The position numbers and the translations under genes are program-made. Positions 46,045 to 54,630 of a stretch of 64,000 nt of DNA are shown here, piece by piece. The notes under the pieces were generated by a model, which did not search any database, was not told where the DNA came from, and was given only the letters and a program-made list of their open reading frames with translations. The stretch is taken from assembly GCF_000014805.1 (NCBI RefSeq), contig NC_008570.1, positions 352,501 through 416,500 of the forward strand, written 5' to 3'. Each line of letters begins with the position of its first letter. The first letter of the stretch is position 1. Source of the stretch: Aeromonas hydrophila subsp. hydrophila ATCC 7966 (lineage in GTDB: Bacteria > Pseudomonadota > Gammaproteobacteria > Enterobacterales > Aeromonadaceae).

Positions 46045-47142
46045 TTATTCGTGCTCGAACATCAGGAACAGGTACACCACGAACAGCACCAGGTGAGTGG
46101 CCCCGTGCAGCACATTGGTGCGGCCGCTGCTGAAGGTCACCTTGCACACCATGAGGGTGGTAAACAGCAGCACCATGTCGGCGGCGGAGAGGCCCAGGCG
46201 AACTTCTTGCCCCAGCATGGCGCCGATGAACAGCACCGCAGGCACGGTGAGGGCGATGGTGGCCAGCACAGAGCCGAAGTAGAGGTTCATGGCCCGCTGC
46301 AGCTGATTGTTGAAGGCGGCCTTGATGGCGCCGACCGCCTCGGGGGCCAGCACGATACAGGCGACGATGAAGCCGCCCAGCGCCGGCGGCGCCGCCAGTA
46401 CCTTGACCCCGTGGTTGATGGGAATGGCGAGGGTCTTGGCCAGCAGGATCACCACCACCAGATAGGCGAGCAGCAACAGGGTGTGGTAGACGTTGCTCTG
46501 CAGCGGGCCGTGGTGTTCTTCGTAATCTTCGTGATCGCTGTCGATGAAGAAGTGGCTGTGGCTGCGGGTCTGGATCAGCAGGAAGACGCCGTAGAGCAGC
46601 ACCGAGATGATGATCAGCATCCAGGACATGGCGCTCGACATGCTGCCGATGTTGCCCCCTTCGGTGAAGTTGGGCAGCACCAGGCAGAGCAGCGCCAGCG
46701 GAATGATGGCCACCAGATAGGATTTGACTCCGTCCAGATTGAAGCTCTGGGTGTGGTAGCGCCAGCCGCCGAACAGCAGGGTGAAGCCCACCAGGCCGTT
46801 GGTCACCAGCATCACCACGGCAAACATGGTGTCGCGGGCCATCACCGGATTGGGTTCGCCGGTCAGCATGACCGAGGAGATCATCACCACTTCCAGCGAG
46901 ATGACCGACAGGGTGAGGATCAGGGTGCCAAAAGGCTCGCCAAGCTTGATGGCAAGGGCATCCGAGTGGCGCACCACCGAGAAGATGGCCCAGGTGACGA
47001 TGGCAAGCAGCATCGCCGAGACAGGAAGATAAATCCCGAGCGGAGTGGCCTCTGTCAGCAGGTCGCTGCCGAGCGTCTTGAAAAAGAGCAGGGTGAGCAG
47101 GCCAACGGGCAGGGCAATCTCTTGCCGGATAAATGACTTCAT
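46045..47142 (-). CDS. chaA: ChaA, Ca2+/Na+(K+):H+ antiporter (CaCA family)
   Basis: The 365-residue membrane protein has 11 helices. Both alpha repeats are visible: ILTLSVISLEVVMISSVMLT and CIVLAPEAVGAIKAAFNNQL, each with the key Glu. A His/Asp/Glu-rich loop SHSHFFIDSDHEDYEEHHG lies in the middle and may bind cations. E. coli ChaA expels calcium, sodium and potassium at alkaline pH. ATG at 47142 is taken, as the preceding in-frame codon is TTG. No regulator adjacent. Confidence 0.9.
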   Translation of the reverse strand: MKSFIRQEIALPVGLLTLLFFKTLGSDLLTEATPLGIYLPVSAMLLAIVTWAIFSVVRHSDALAIKLGEPFGTLILTLSVISLEVVMISSVMLTGEPNPVMARDTMFAVVMLVTNGLVGFTLLFGGWRYHTQSFNLDGVKSYLVAIIPLALLCLVLPNFTEGGNIGSMSSAMSWMLIIISVLLYGVFLLIQTRSHSHFFIDSDHEDYEEHHGPLQSNVYHTLLLLAYLVVVILLAKTLAIPINHGVKVLAAPPALGGFIVACIVLAPEAVGAIKAAFNNQLQRAMNLYFGSVLATIALTVPAVLFIGAMLGQEVRLGLSAADMVLLFTTLMVCKVTFSSGRTNVLHGATHLVLFVVYLFLMFEHE

Positions 47143-47303
47143 AGGCAATGGTTCTCATCATCAGGGCGGCGTGAGCCGACGGGTAAGGAACAGGGTGGCG
47201 GCGCCACACGAGGTGGCGCGCCTGTTCATGATAAAGGGAGTTGTCCGCTCAAGGGAAAATCATTTTGTTGCAAAATATGAGCGGCCGGCCTCGGCAGTGT
47301 GGC

Positions 47304-48890
47304 TCATCGCTCGCCCGTGTGGTTCTGGTACCAGGCCAGCAGCCAGATTTTCAGCTTGGTCAGCGCCATGGGCTGTGCATAGACATAGCCCTGGATCAGG
47401 TGCACGCCGTGCTGCTGCAGATAGTCGACCTGATCCTGGCGCTCGACCCCTTCGGCGATCATCTCCATGCCCGACTCGCGGCCGAAGGCGATGGTGGCAT
47501 CCAGCACGCTGCGCTTGAGGTCGTCGGTGCCTATGGTGTCGACGAACATCTTGTCGATCTTGATCTGGCGGATGCCGAGCCGCTGCAGGTAAGCGAAGCC
47601 GCCGTAACCGGTGCCGAAGTCATCCAGCTTGAAGTGGTAGCCCTGCTGCTGCAATGCGGTGATCTCGATGACGGCTGTCTTGATGTCGGTGATGGGCTTG
47701 CGCTCGGTCAGCTCGAAGGTGAGCTGGGCGGGAGAGGGCCAGCCGTGCTGCAACAGCAGGTTGCGCAGATGCGGGTGCTCGAGGTGGGCGGCCACTATGT
47801 TGACGCTGACCCACTGGCCGGGGGCGAGCCTGGGCAGATCCGCGATCACCTTTTCCAGCAGCTGGCTGGTCATCGGCAGGATCAGCTGCTGCTCCTCTGC
47901 ATAGTCGATGAAGGCGCCGGGCGGGATCAGGTCACCACCCCGCTGCCAGCGCAGTAGCGCCTCGAAGCCCACCACCTGTAGGCTGCGGCTGTCGACCACG
48001 GGTTGATAGAAGGGCACGAACTCCCGCCGTGCCAGCCCGGCTTGCAGCAACCCTTTGAGCGAGCGCCGGTAGTTGCGCAGCCCCCAGTAGGCGGCGACCA
48101 GCAGGGCCCCGACCGCCGCGCCGCCCCAGAACCCGTAGTGGCGGGCCTGCTGCTGGGCGTAGTGTTCCAGCGCTTTGCCTGCCCACAGGGTCTGCTTGAT
48201 GTGATTGTTGGGATCAAAGAAGCTCAGACTCTGGCTCCCCCCTTCTTCCTTGATGGACTTGTTGCCGCGGGGGAAAACCGGCATTGCCTCGTCCGGTGTC
48301 TGCTGGTGGAATTCGAGGTAGAAACAGTCGGTGCAGGGGTATTGCAACAGCGCATGGCTCCAGCTGTTGTTTAGTACCCAGTAGGCGGTATTGTTCCCTA
48401 CGTGAAAATAGGCGACCAGCTCCTGTTCCGTGTTGAAGCGGGCCTGGGTGGCTGCGAGACCGAACAGCTCCTGGCTGGGATAGGGAGGAAGATCGGCGGC
48501 GGTGAAGGGCAGGTCCACCCCCAGACTGGAGCAGCCAGTACCCGAGGCGAGCTTGAGCCCCTGGATGCGGATGTGACGGCTGTAGAAACGGGGATCCCGC
48601 AACAGCGCCATGTCCTTTTGACCACAGTCAAACGTGAACTGGGCTAGTTGAGCGCGAATGCTCTCGTCCAAATCCCGATGTCGCTCTACCAGAGCTGCCT
48701 CGATCTCCTCTTTTTTCTCCTGCAACAACTGGTGTGCCAGCTGTTTGCTGAGCAGTTGACTGAGAGGCAGGCTGGCCAGCAGGGGCAGGCAGAACAGCAA
48801 CAGGGTGAGCCAGAGGGGGGAGATGGGTCGCAAGGGATACCTGCCTGATGTGCGGGTGGGATGCATATGGGTGGCATCATCATAGTGCAT
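47304..48890 (-). CDS. CSS-motif EAL-domain c-di-GMP phosphodiesterase
   Basis: 528 residues. An N-terminal membrane helix (about 25-45), a periplasmic CSS-type sensor domain (about 46-245, with TGCSSLGVDLPF and further cysteines) and a second helix (about 252-270) precede a C-terminal EAL domain (about 280-525). The EAL domain keeps the catalytic set: GFEALLRW, the Asn in SVNIV, FELTERK, KLDDFGTGY, IKIDKMFV, IAEGVER and QGYVYAQP. It should hydrolyse c-di-GMP to pGpG. In E. coli CSS proteins are controlled by DsbA/DsbB redox state. Head-to-head with csrD-msh, it may tune MSHA activity. Confidence 0.9.
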   Translation of the reverse strand: MHYDDATHMHPTRTSGRYPLRPISPLWLTLLLFCLPLLASLPLSQLLSKQLAHQLLQEKKEEIEAALVERHRDLDESIRAQLAQFTFDCGQKDMALLRDPRFYSRHIRIQGLKLASGTGCSSLGVDLPFTAADLPPYPSQELFGLAATQARFNTEQELVAYFHVGNNTAYWVLNNSWSHALLQYPCTDCFYLEFHQQTPDEAMPVFPRGNKSIKEEGGSQSLSFFDPNNHIKQTLWAGKALEHYAQQQARHYGFWGGAAVGALLVAAYWGLRNYRRSLKGLLQAGLARREFVPFYQPVVDSRSLQVVGFEALLRWQRGGDLIPPGAFIDYAEEQQLILPMTSQLLEKVIADLPRLAPGQWVSVNIVAAHLEHPHLRNLLLQHGWPSPAQLTFELTERKPITDIKTAVIEITALQQQGYHFKLDDFGTGYGGFAYLQRLGIRQIKIDKMFVDTIGTDDLKRSVLDATIAFGRESGMEMIAEGVERQDQVDYLQQHGVHLIQGYVYAQPMALTKLKIWLLAWYQNHTGER

Positions 48891-49379
48891 TAGTTGAATC
48901 GATTTGAGTGGAGGCGGTCACACTTGTTGTGTGAATTTATAATCTTCTGATAAATAATGGTTTTATGAAATCGACTGCTGAAGATTCAATCGCTGACCTG
49001 TCATAAATGACAATTGTCCAGCTTATCTGAAGTGGCTAGAGTAGCCGTGCGGTTTGACTCACCGTGTGTTCAATACTCCTGTATCTGTTTTTTTGTCAGT
49101 AGCACAGAGTGTTAGTTTTGATATGAGTGTTTCTTTTGGTCCCCTTTGTGGGACCATTTTTCTGCCCGCCGTTCAGCCAGTGCGCTGAGTTCCCTCCCGT
49201 TTCTTCTCGTCATCCGTCATTTTTTGGCCGTCACCCCGCCGGGGGCTTGGTGTTCTCGTACCGGTTTGGGTATGCTCGCCCGCTTAATTCCAGAAGCGGG
49301 ATCTTCGTCCATAGGCGCGCTTCGAGGTTGGCTGATACGATGAAGCCACATGGATGTTGTCGGGCATACGGAAAGGCAC
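48891..49379 (+). other. Regulatory gap between the EAL gene and csrD
   Basis: 490 bases. At 48918-48934 lies the palindrome TCACAC-TTGTT-GTGTGA, directly followed by a perfect TATAAT (48938-48943) read on plus. A terminator-like hairpin TGGTCCC-CTTTGT-GGGACCA plus ATTTTT lies at 49138-49160. Together they outline a possible short plus-strand transcript of about 210 bases. No ORF with a ribosome site stands out. Confidence 0.4.
49138..49162 (+). terminator. Orphan terminator upstream of csrD
   Basis: TGGTCCC/GGGACCA stem followed by TTTTT, on plus, 218 bases before the csrD start. With no gene upstream on that strand it would end a leader or small RNA. Confidence 0.6.
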
Positions 49380-51308
49380 ATGAAACTGACCACTCAGCTT
49401 GTCTCGTTTATTACCCTGTGTGTCATTGCGGCCATGGCCATGGTGCTGCTTGGCGGGGTGTTCAGCTTTCGTGAGCTGGGCATGGAGATGCAACAGAAGA
49501 AGGTCAACTCGCTGGTCGAGATCATCGACAAGCAGCTGGAGGTGGCCGACGATCATCAGGATCTCACCCGCTGGCTGCCGACCCTGCTGCGCTCGGCCCA
49601 CGTGGTGGAGCTGGAGATCCGCCAGGACAAGCAGCGGATCTACTGGTTTCGTGACGTACAGCAGCCGACCGACGAGAGCTTGCTGATCCCCTATCACCAA
49701 CCCATGCCCCATCAGCCGGGCATGCAGGCCGACTTCAAGCTGGAGCGGCCGTTCAAGGAGTTCGAGTACTCCATCAAGGCGATGTCCGGCATCTCCCTCG
49801 GCGTCTTCATCGTGGTGTTCGGCCTCTGGTACTCCATTCGCTGGCTGCGGTTGCAGTTGCGGGGGGCCGAGCTGCTGGCCGAGCGCGCCCAGCTGATCCT
49901 CGACAACAAGCTCACCAAGCTGGCCCATGATCCGGCCGACGAGTGGCCGCAGCCGGCCAGCCAGGCCCTCGACTATCTGCTGGCCGAGCTGGCGGATGCC
50001 CGCAAGGAGCGCAGCCGCTTCGACAACTTCATCCGCAGCAACGCCTTCGTCGACAAGATGACCGGCATCGGCAACCGGCTGTTCTTCGACAACCGGCTGG
50101 AGAGCGCCATCATGGAGGCGAGCGTGATGAGCGGCGGCGTGCTGCTGATCGAGCTGGCCGGGCTGGAGGAGCTGGATCCCGAGCTGAACGGCCGCCAGAG
50201 CCAGGATCTGCTGATGGAGGCGAGCGCCTCCATCGCCGCCTTCGTGCGCAAGCACAACGGCGCCCTGCAGGCCCGTTATGCCGGCCAGGTGTTTGCGGTG
50301 CTGCTGCCCAACATGTCGGAAAGCGAGATGGTGGATGGCGCCGGCCAGCTGCACAAGAGCCTGCAGCGGCTGCACTGGCCCGAGGCGGTCAATCCAGACA
50401 CCGCCGTCTATCTCGGCGCGGTCTGCTATCAGGCCGAGGATTCCCTGCTAAAAGTGCAGGAGGAGGCGGAGCTGGCGCTCAAGAGCGCGCGGCTGCAGGG
50501 CCACACCGGCTGGTTCCTCTACGAGAAACAGCTGGACGAGGAGCAGAGCAGCAAGGGTACGGTGCGCTGGCGCACCCTGATCGGCCGGCGCATCGAGGAG
50601 CATGGCATCGACTTCTACGTGCAGCCGGTGCAGCAGGAGCGGGATCAGGTGGTATTGCAGCAGGATCTGCTGATCCGGATCCACGACGAGCAGGGGCGGG
50701 AGCTGCAGGCCGGCGTCTTCATGCCGATGGCGGAGAAGGCGGGGCTGTTGCTGCCGCTGGATCGGCTGGTGGCGGAACAGACCCTCGGCCTGCTGCGCCA
50801 GCGCTCCGAACAGAGCTGCCCCATCAGCCTGACCCTCTGCGCCCAGAGCCTGCTGCACCGGGAGTTTCAGCGCTGGTTGTTCTTCGATCTGTTCCAGCTG
50901 CCGCGCAGCACCAACGAGCGCTTGATCCTGCAACTCTCCGAGGCTCAGGTCACCCGCCACTATGAGGCGCTCAAGCGGCCGCTGCGGGCGCTGCGCATGC
51001 TGGGCTGCCAGCTGGCCATCGATCACGCCGGCCAGGATGTGGTGAGCACCCAGTACATCAAGGAGTTCGAGATCAACTTCCTCAAGCTGCACCCCAGCCT
51101 GGTGCGCGAGATCCATACCCGCCAGGTCAACCAGATGGCGGTGCGCAGCCTGGTGGGGGGCTGTGCCAACACCCGCACCCGGGTCATCGCCGTGGGGGTG
51201 GAGAGCGGCGACGAGTGGAAGATGCTGCGCCACCTCGGGGTGCACGCCGGGCAGGGCCCCTGGTTCGCCGAGCCGGAACGGCTGGTGCTGGAACCGGCCG
51301 GCGCCTGA
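49380..51308 (+). CDS. csrD: CsrD/MshH, degenerate GGDEF-EAL protein controlling Csr RNA decay
   Basis: The 642-residue inner-membrane protein has two helices (about 10-30 and 135-155) bracketing a periplasmic segment. A HAMP-like coil, a degenerate GGDEF domain (about 220-370, YAGQVFAV replacing GGDEF) and a degenerate EAL domain (about 395-640, LLIRIHDEQG in place of EAL) follow. In E. coli CsrD makes CsrB/CsrC susceptible to RNase E; in Vibrio the orthologue MshH heads the MSHA cluster. Here it precedes mshI, with the minus-strand PLP gene between. AAAGG lies before the ATG at 49380. Substitutions imply no cyclase or phosphodiesterase activity. Confidence 0.92.
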   Translation: MKLTTQLVSFITLCVIAAMAMVLLGGVFSFRELGMEMQQKKVNSLVEIIDKQLEVADDHQDLTRWLPTLLRSAHVVELEIRQDKQRIYWFRDVQQPTDESLLIPYHQPMPHQPGMQADFKLERPFKEFEYSIKAMSGISLGVFIVVFGLWYSIRWLRLQLRGAELLAERAQLILDNKLTKLAHDPADEWPQPASQALDYLLAELADARKERSRFDNFIRSNAFVDKMTGIGNRLFFDNRLESAIMEASVMSGGVLLIELAGLEELDPELNGRQSQDLLMEASASIAAFVRKHNGALQARYAGQVFAVLLPNMSESEMVDGAGQLHKSLQRLHWPEAVNPDTAVYLGAVCYQAEDSLLKVQEEAELALKSARLQGHTGWFLYEKQLDEEQSSKGTVRWRTLIGRRIEEHGIDFYVQPVQQERDQVVLQQDLLIRIHDEQGRELQAGVFMPMAEKAGLLLPLDRLVAEQTLGLLRQRSEQSCPISLTLCAQSLLHREFQRWLFFDLFQLPRSTNERLILQLSEAQVTRHYEALKRPLRALRMLGCQLAIDHAGQDVVSTQYIKEFEINFLKLHPSLVREIHTRQVNQMAVRSLVGGCANTRTRVIAVGVESGDEWKMLRHLGVHAGQGPWFAEPERLVLEPAGA

Positions 51309-51315
51309 TGAATGC

Positions 51316-51348
51316 AAGAGAGGGTCGCCTGGGCGACCCTCTCTTTTT
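51316..51348 (+). terminator. csrD terminator
   Basis: AGAGAGGGTCGC/GCGACCCTCTCT stem followed by TTTT just after the csrD stop. csrD is thus separated transcriptionally from mshI. Confidence 0.88.
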
Positions 51349-51349
51349 G

Positions 51350-51388
51350 TGGTTCAGCGTGGTGGTTCAGCGTGGTGGTTCAGCGCTG
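51350..51388. repeat. Three 13-bp direct repeats
   Basis: GTGGTTCAGCGTG occurs twice exactly and a third time with one change, back to back, between the csrD terminator and the convergent PLP gene. Probably slippage-generated; no function evident. Confidence 0.8.
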
Positions 51389-51408
51389 GTATTGCGCCCG
51401 GCACGCCG

Positions 51409-52356
51409 TCACAGGCGCCCCTGCTCTCTCAGCCCCGCCAGCCCCTGCATGCCACCGGTGTGGATGAAGACGATCTTGCTGCCGCGCGGAATGCGGCCTG
51501 CCGCCAGTTCGCGAAACAGCCCCCACATCGCCTTGCCGCTGTAGATGGGCTCCAGCGGCAGGCCCGTCTCGGCGCTGAAGGCCTGCACCCACTGCCAGAG
51601 CGCCGGACTGAATTTGGCATAGCCACCGTCGTGGTGATCCAGCGCGATCCGCCAGCCGGGCGTGTCGGCGGCGGCAGGATGGAGCCGACGCACCTCGTCG
51701 GCGATGAAGCTGCCCCCCTTGAGCACCGCGATGGCGAGGATCTGCTGCGGTGCCCGCTTGCCGGCGATGAGCCCGGCCAGGGTGCCGCCGCTGGCGCAGG
51801 GCAGCACCCAGAGATCCGGCGAGAAGGGCACTTCATCGACCAGCTCGGCCACCCCGGGAATGGCCAGCGGGCTGCTGCCCCCTTCCGGCACTATCAGGGT
51901 CTCTTCATTTTCGAATTGGGCCAGCCAGGCGGGATCCTGCCGCCGCCGGTAGCTTTGACGGTCGACAAAAACGAGATCCATGCCCCAGCCTTTTGCAGCG
52001 CTCAGAGTGCAGTTGCTGACGGCTTGCGGCTCCCCGCGTATGATGCCGGTAGTGCGCAGGCCAGATTGGCACCCCGCCGCCGCCAGGGCATGGATGTGAT
52101 TGGAGTAGGCGCCGCCAAACGAGAGCAGATGGCGTTTGCCCTGCTCCCTGGCATGCAACAGGTGGTACTTGAGCTTGCGCCACTTGTTGCCCGAGATGGC
52201 GGGGTGGATCAGATCGTCCCGTTTGCACCAGAGCTGGACTCCATAGGCGATCAACAGCGGGTGCGAGACAGCTTGCAGCGGCGAGGGCACCAAGGCGGGC
52301 GGCAGGGGCGGCAGCGCCATCGGGGACGAGTGGGGTGACAATGAGTAATCGGTCAT
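51409..52356 (-). CDS. PLP-dependent D-cysteine desulfhydrase/ACC deaminase-like enzyme
   Basis: The 315-residue fold-type II PLP enzyme has its Schiff-base lysine in SGNKWRKLKYHLLHA. Other motifs are LSFGGAYSNHIHALAAAG and a phosphate-binding CASGGTLAG. Homologues are annotated 1-aminocyclopropane-1-carboxylate deaminase or D-cysteine desulfhydrase; bacteria like this usually perform the latter (D-Cys to pyruvate, ammonia and sulfide), but the substrate cannot be fixed by eye. ATG at 52320 is an alternative start because the first 12 residues look non-conserved. It interrupts the csrD-msh series on the opposite strand. Confidence 0.85.
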   Translation of the reverse strand: MTDYSLSPHSSPMALPPLPPALVPSPLQAVSHPLLIAYGVQLWCKRDDLIHPAISGNKWRKLKYHLLHAREQGKRHLLSFGGAYSNHIHALAAAGCQSGLRTTGIIRGEPQAVSNCTLSAAKGWGMDLVFVDRQSYRRRQDPAWLAQFENEETLIVPEGGSSPLAIPGVAELVDEVPFSPDLWVLPCASGGTLAGLIAGKRAPQQILAIAVLKGGSFIADEVRRLHPAAADTPGWRIALDHHDGGYAKFSPALWQWVQAFSAETGLPLEPIYSGKAMWGLFRELAAGRIPRGSKIVFIHTGGMQGLAGLREQGRL

Positions 52357-52425
52357 TTATCTGGAGGCTAATGCTCTGTTTATGCTAAGGTTTAATCCGT
52401 TTTGGGCAGCCAGGTGCGGGTTTCA

Positions 52426-53289
52426 ATGAAACAACTTTTCAGACGTTCGACCCCCAGCCGTCAGGTAGGACTCCTGCTGGCCAGCGATCGGATCATGCTG
52501 GCTTCGCTCGGCAACCCGCCCATCTTCGCCACCCGCGCCATCAATGGTCCGCAAGAGTGGCCCCAGGCCATGGCCGAGCTGTTCAGCCGCCACGGCCTCG
52601 CCAAGTCTAAGGTGCGAGTCGCCCTCGCGGCCAGCCTTTATCAACAGGTCCAGATCGACAAGCCCGCCGTCCCCGATGCCGAAATGGCGGGTGCCCTGCC
52701 CTGGGCGATCAAGGATTACGTCAGTGAATCCGTGCTGCAGCTCGCCATGGATTATGTGGATCTGCCCACCCCGCCGGCGGGCCGGCCGCGCATCAATGTG
52801 ATCTGCGTGCCCAAGGCGCGGGTGCAGCAGCTGGCGGATGCGGTCAACGGCATCGCCAGCCTGGACGCCATCGTCAGCGACGAGCTGGCGATGACCGCGC
52901 TGTACGAGCCGGATCAGACGGTGCGCATGCTGCTGTGGCAGCCGAAGGGGCAGGATCTGCAGCTGCTGGTGTTCCATCAGGGGGGGCTCTGCTTCTCCCG
53001 CCAGTTGCGCGGTTTCGGCGCCCTCACCGGCGAGCATGAGCCTGACGCCATGCTGCTCGATTCGCTGGCGCTGGAGATCCAGCGCTCCCTCGACTATCTG
53101 GTGGGCCAGCTCAAGCTGCCGGAACTCGGCCAGATGCAGCTCGCCATCGCCTCACCCTTCATCGGTACCCTGGTGCGCCACATGGAGCAGACCTTCGGCT
53201 TTGCCGTCTCCGCCATGGCCAACAAGGCGATCCTGTCCGGCGTGGAATATCTCTCGGCTTATGCCGCCGCCCTGGGAGGTGAGCAATGA
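52426..53289 (+). CDS. mshI: MshI, MSHA biogenesis PilM-like cytoplasmic protein
   Basis: The 287-residue actin-like/PilM-type protein has RRSTPSRQVGLLLASDRIML near the N-terminus, DKPAVPDAEMAGALPWAIKD in the middle, and the C-terminal FAVSAMANKAILSGVEYLSA. By analogy with PilM it forms the cytoplasmic ring of the pilus alignment complex and contacts the MshI2 (PilN-like) tail. ATG at 52426; the ribosome site is weak. First gene of a tightly packed msh operon. Its 3' end has been duplicated to give the next ORF. Confidence 0.9.
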   Translation: MKQLFRRSTPSRQVGLLLASDRIMLASLGNPPIFATRAINGPQEWPQAMAELFSRHGLAKSKVRVALAASLYQQVQIDKPAVPDAEMAGALPWAIKDYVSESVLQLAMDYVDLPTPPAGRPRINVICVPKARVQQLADAVNGIASLDAIVSDELAMTALYEPDQTVRMLLWQPKGQDLQLLVFHQGGLCFSRQLRGFGALTGEHEPDAMLLDSLALEIQRSLDYLVGQLKLPELGQMQLAIASPFIGTLVRHMEQTFGFAVSAMANKAILSGVEYLSAYAAALGGEQ

Positions 53290-53390
53290 GCGCGCTTGCC
53301 ATGTCGACTGCCAAGGCCAGCAAGTCCGAATTACTGTCTGGCATCGAATATCTCTCGGCCTATGAAACTGTCCTGGGGGAGGATGCCTGA
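53286..53390 (+). CDS. 34-residue ORF derived from the mshI 3' end
   Basis: ATG overlaps the mshI stop (ATGA) and its stop overlaps the next start (TGATG), with GGGAGGTG 4 bases upstream of the ATG. Sequence MSALAMSTAKASKSELLSGI continuing EYLSAYETVLGEDA resembles the MshI C-terminus (AILSGVEYLSAYAAALGGEQ). This is a tail duplication that keeps an open frame and perfect coupling. It may be translated and mimic the MshI C-terminal peptide, or simply serve to couple mshI to mshI2. Confidence 0.6.
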   Translation: MSALAMSTAKASKSELLSGIEYLSAYETVLGEDA

Positions 53391-53983
53391 TGAAACGCCA
53401 GATCAATCTCTACGGCGCCGAGTTTCGGCCCAGACGACAGTGGGCCAGCCTCAACCAGATGGCGCTGGTATGGGGCGGCAGCGTGCTGTTGCTGCTGTGC
53501 GCCGCCGGCGTCATCGCCTGGCAGCAGCACGCTGTCGAGCGCGAGCTGGTACAGGTGCGGGCGGCGCTGGAGATCAAGCGTGGCGAGGCGCAGCGGCTGG
53601 ATGCCGAGCTGGCCCGTCACCAGGCCGATGGCCTGCTGCAACAGCAGCTTGCCACCAAGCAGGAGGAGCTGACCGCCAAGCAGGGCCTGATGCGGCAGCT
53701 GGGCAGCCTGGCGCTGCAAAAATCCCAGGGCTATGCCGGGCTGATGGCCGATCTCTCCCGCATCCGCGATCCGCAGCTCTCCTTGCAGCGGATCGAGATC
53801 GCCGACGGCTACGTCAACCTGTCCGGCTTCGCCGGGCGCAGCCAGGATGTGCCGGCCTGGGTCAATCGTTTCAAGCAGACTCCGTCGCTGGTGGGCAAGC
53901 AGTTTGGTGAGCTGACGTTAAGCCGTGACAAGGAGGGCCGGCTGGCCTTCCAGCTCAGCGGCATCGAGCGGGAGAAGCCCTGA
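53390..53983 (+). CDS. MshI2, PilN-like MSHA alignment protein
   Basis: The 197-residue bitopic protein starts MKRQINLYGAEFRPRRQWAS, with a short N-terminal motif (INLYGAEFRP, PilN-like INLLPxR analogue). It has one membrane helix (about 27-45), then a coiled coil (about 45-110) and a periplasmic ferredoxin-like domain. The cytoplasmic tail should dock on MshI. Coupled on both sides (1-base overlaps). Assignment rests on order and topology. Confidence 0.85.
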   Translation: MKRQINLYGAEFRPRRQWASLNQMALVWGGSVLLLLCAAGVIAWQQHAVERELVQVRAALEIKRGEAQRLDAELARHQADGLLQQQLATKQEELTAKQGLMRQLGSLALQKSQGYAGLMADLSRIRDPQLSLQRIEIADGYVNLSGFAGRSQDVPAWVNRFKQTPSLVGKQFGELTLSRDKEGRLAFQLSGIEREKP

Positions 53984-54630
53984 TGAGCCTGAAAGAGCAG
54001 TGGCAGGCCTGGGCCGACAAGATCGCCGCCCTTAGCCAGCGCGAGCGAGTACTGATCCTGCTGACCGGGGTGGTCGTGGTTGGCGCCGTTGCCATCTATG
54101 GCTGGCTGGATGGGGCCGCGGTGCGGCTGGAGCAGGAGCGGCTGGCGCTGAGCACTGCTCAGCGGGATCTGGAGATCATGGATCTCGAGAACCAGGGCAA
54201 GCAGGCCAAACTGGCGCGGGATCCGGATCTGCACGTGCGTACCCAGCTGGCACAGCTGGATGGCGAGCTGGGTAAGCTGGACGCCGAGCTGAAGGCCCAG
54301 ACGGTGGATCTGATCCAGGCCCACGAGATGCCGGCCGTGCTGGAGGCCCTGCTGTCGCGCTCCGCCAATCTGCACATGGTGGCACTCACTTCGCTGACGC
54401 CGGAGCCGCTGATGGCGGGCGAGCAGCGCATCAACCTGTTCAAGCACGGCATCCGGCTCAAGCTGGAAGGCGGCTATTTCGATGTGTATCAGTATCTCAA
54501 GGCGCTGGAGGGGCTGCCGCGCCACTTCTACTGGAAACAGTTTGACTACCAGGTGCAGGAGTATCCCAAGGCGGTGGTGGAGATGGAGATCTACACCCTC
54601 AGCACCAGCAAGGAGTTTATCCGTGGCTAG
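53983..54630 (+). CDS. mshJ: MshJ, PilO-like MSHA alignment protein
   Basis: The 215-residue bitopic protein has a membrane helix at about 24-42 (RVLILLTGVVVVGAVAIYGW). A periplasmic coiled coil (about 50-110) and a PilO-type domain ending VVEMEIYTLSTSKEFIRG follow. Expected to pair with MshI2 as PilN-PilO do. Start overlaps the mshI2 stop (TGATG); its own end overlaps mshK. Confidence 0.87.
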   Translation: MSLKEQWQAWADKIAALSQRERVLILLTGVVVVGAVAIYGWLDGAAVRLEQERLALSTAQRDLEIMDLENQGKQAKLARDPDLHVRTQLAQLDGELGKLDAELKAQTVDLIQAHEMPAVLEALLSRSANLHMVALTSLTPEPLMAGEQRINLFKHGIRLKLEGGYFDVYQYLKALEGLPRHFYWKQFDYQVQEYPKAVVEMEIYTLSTSKEFIRG

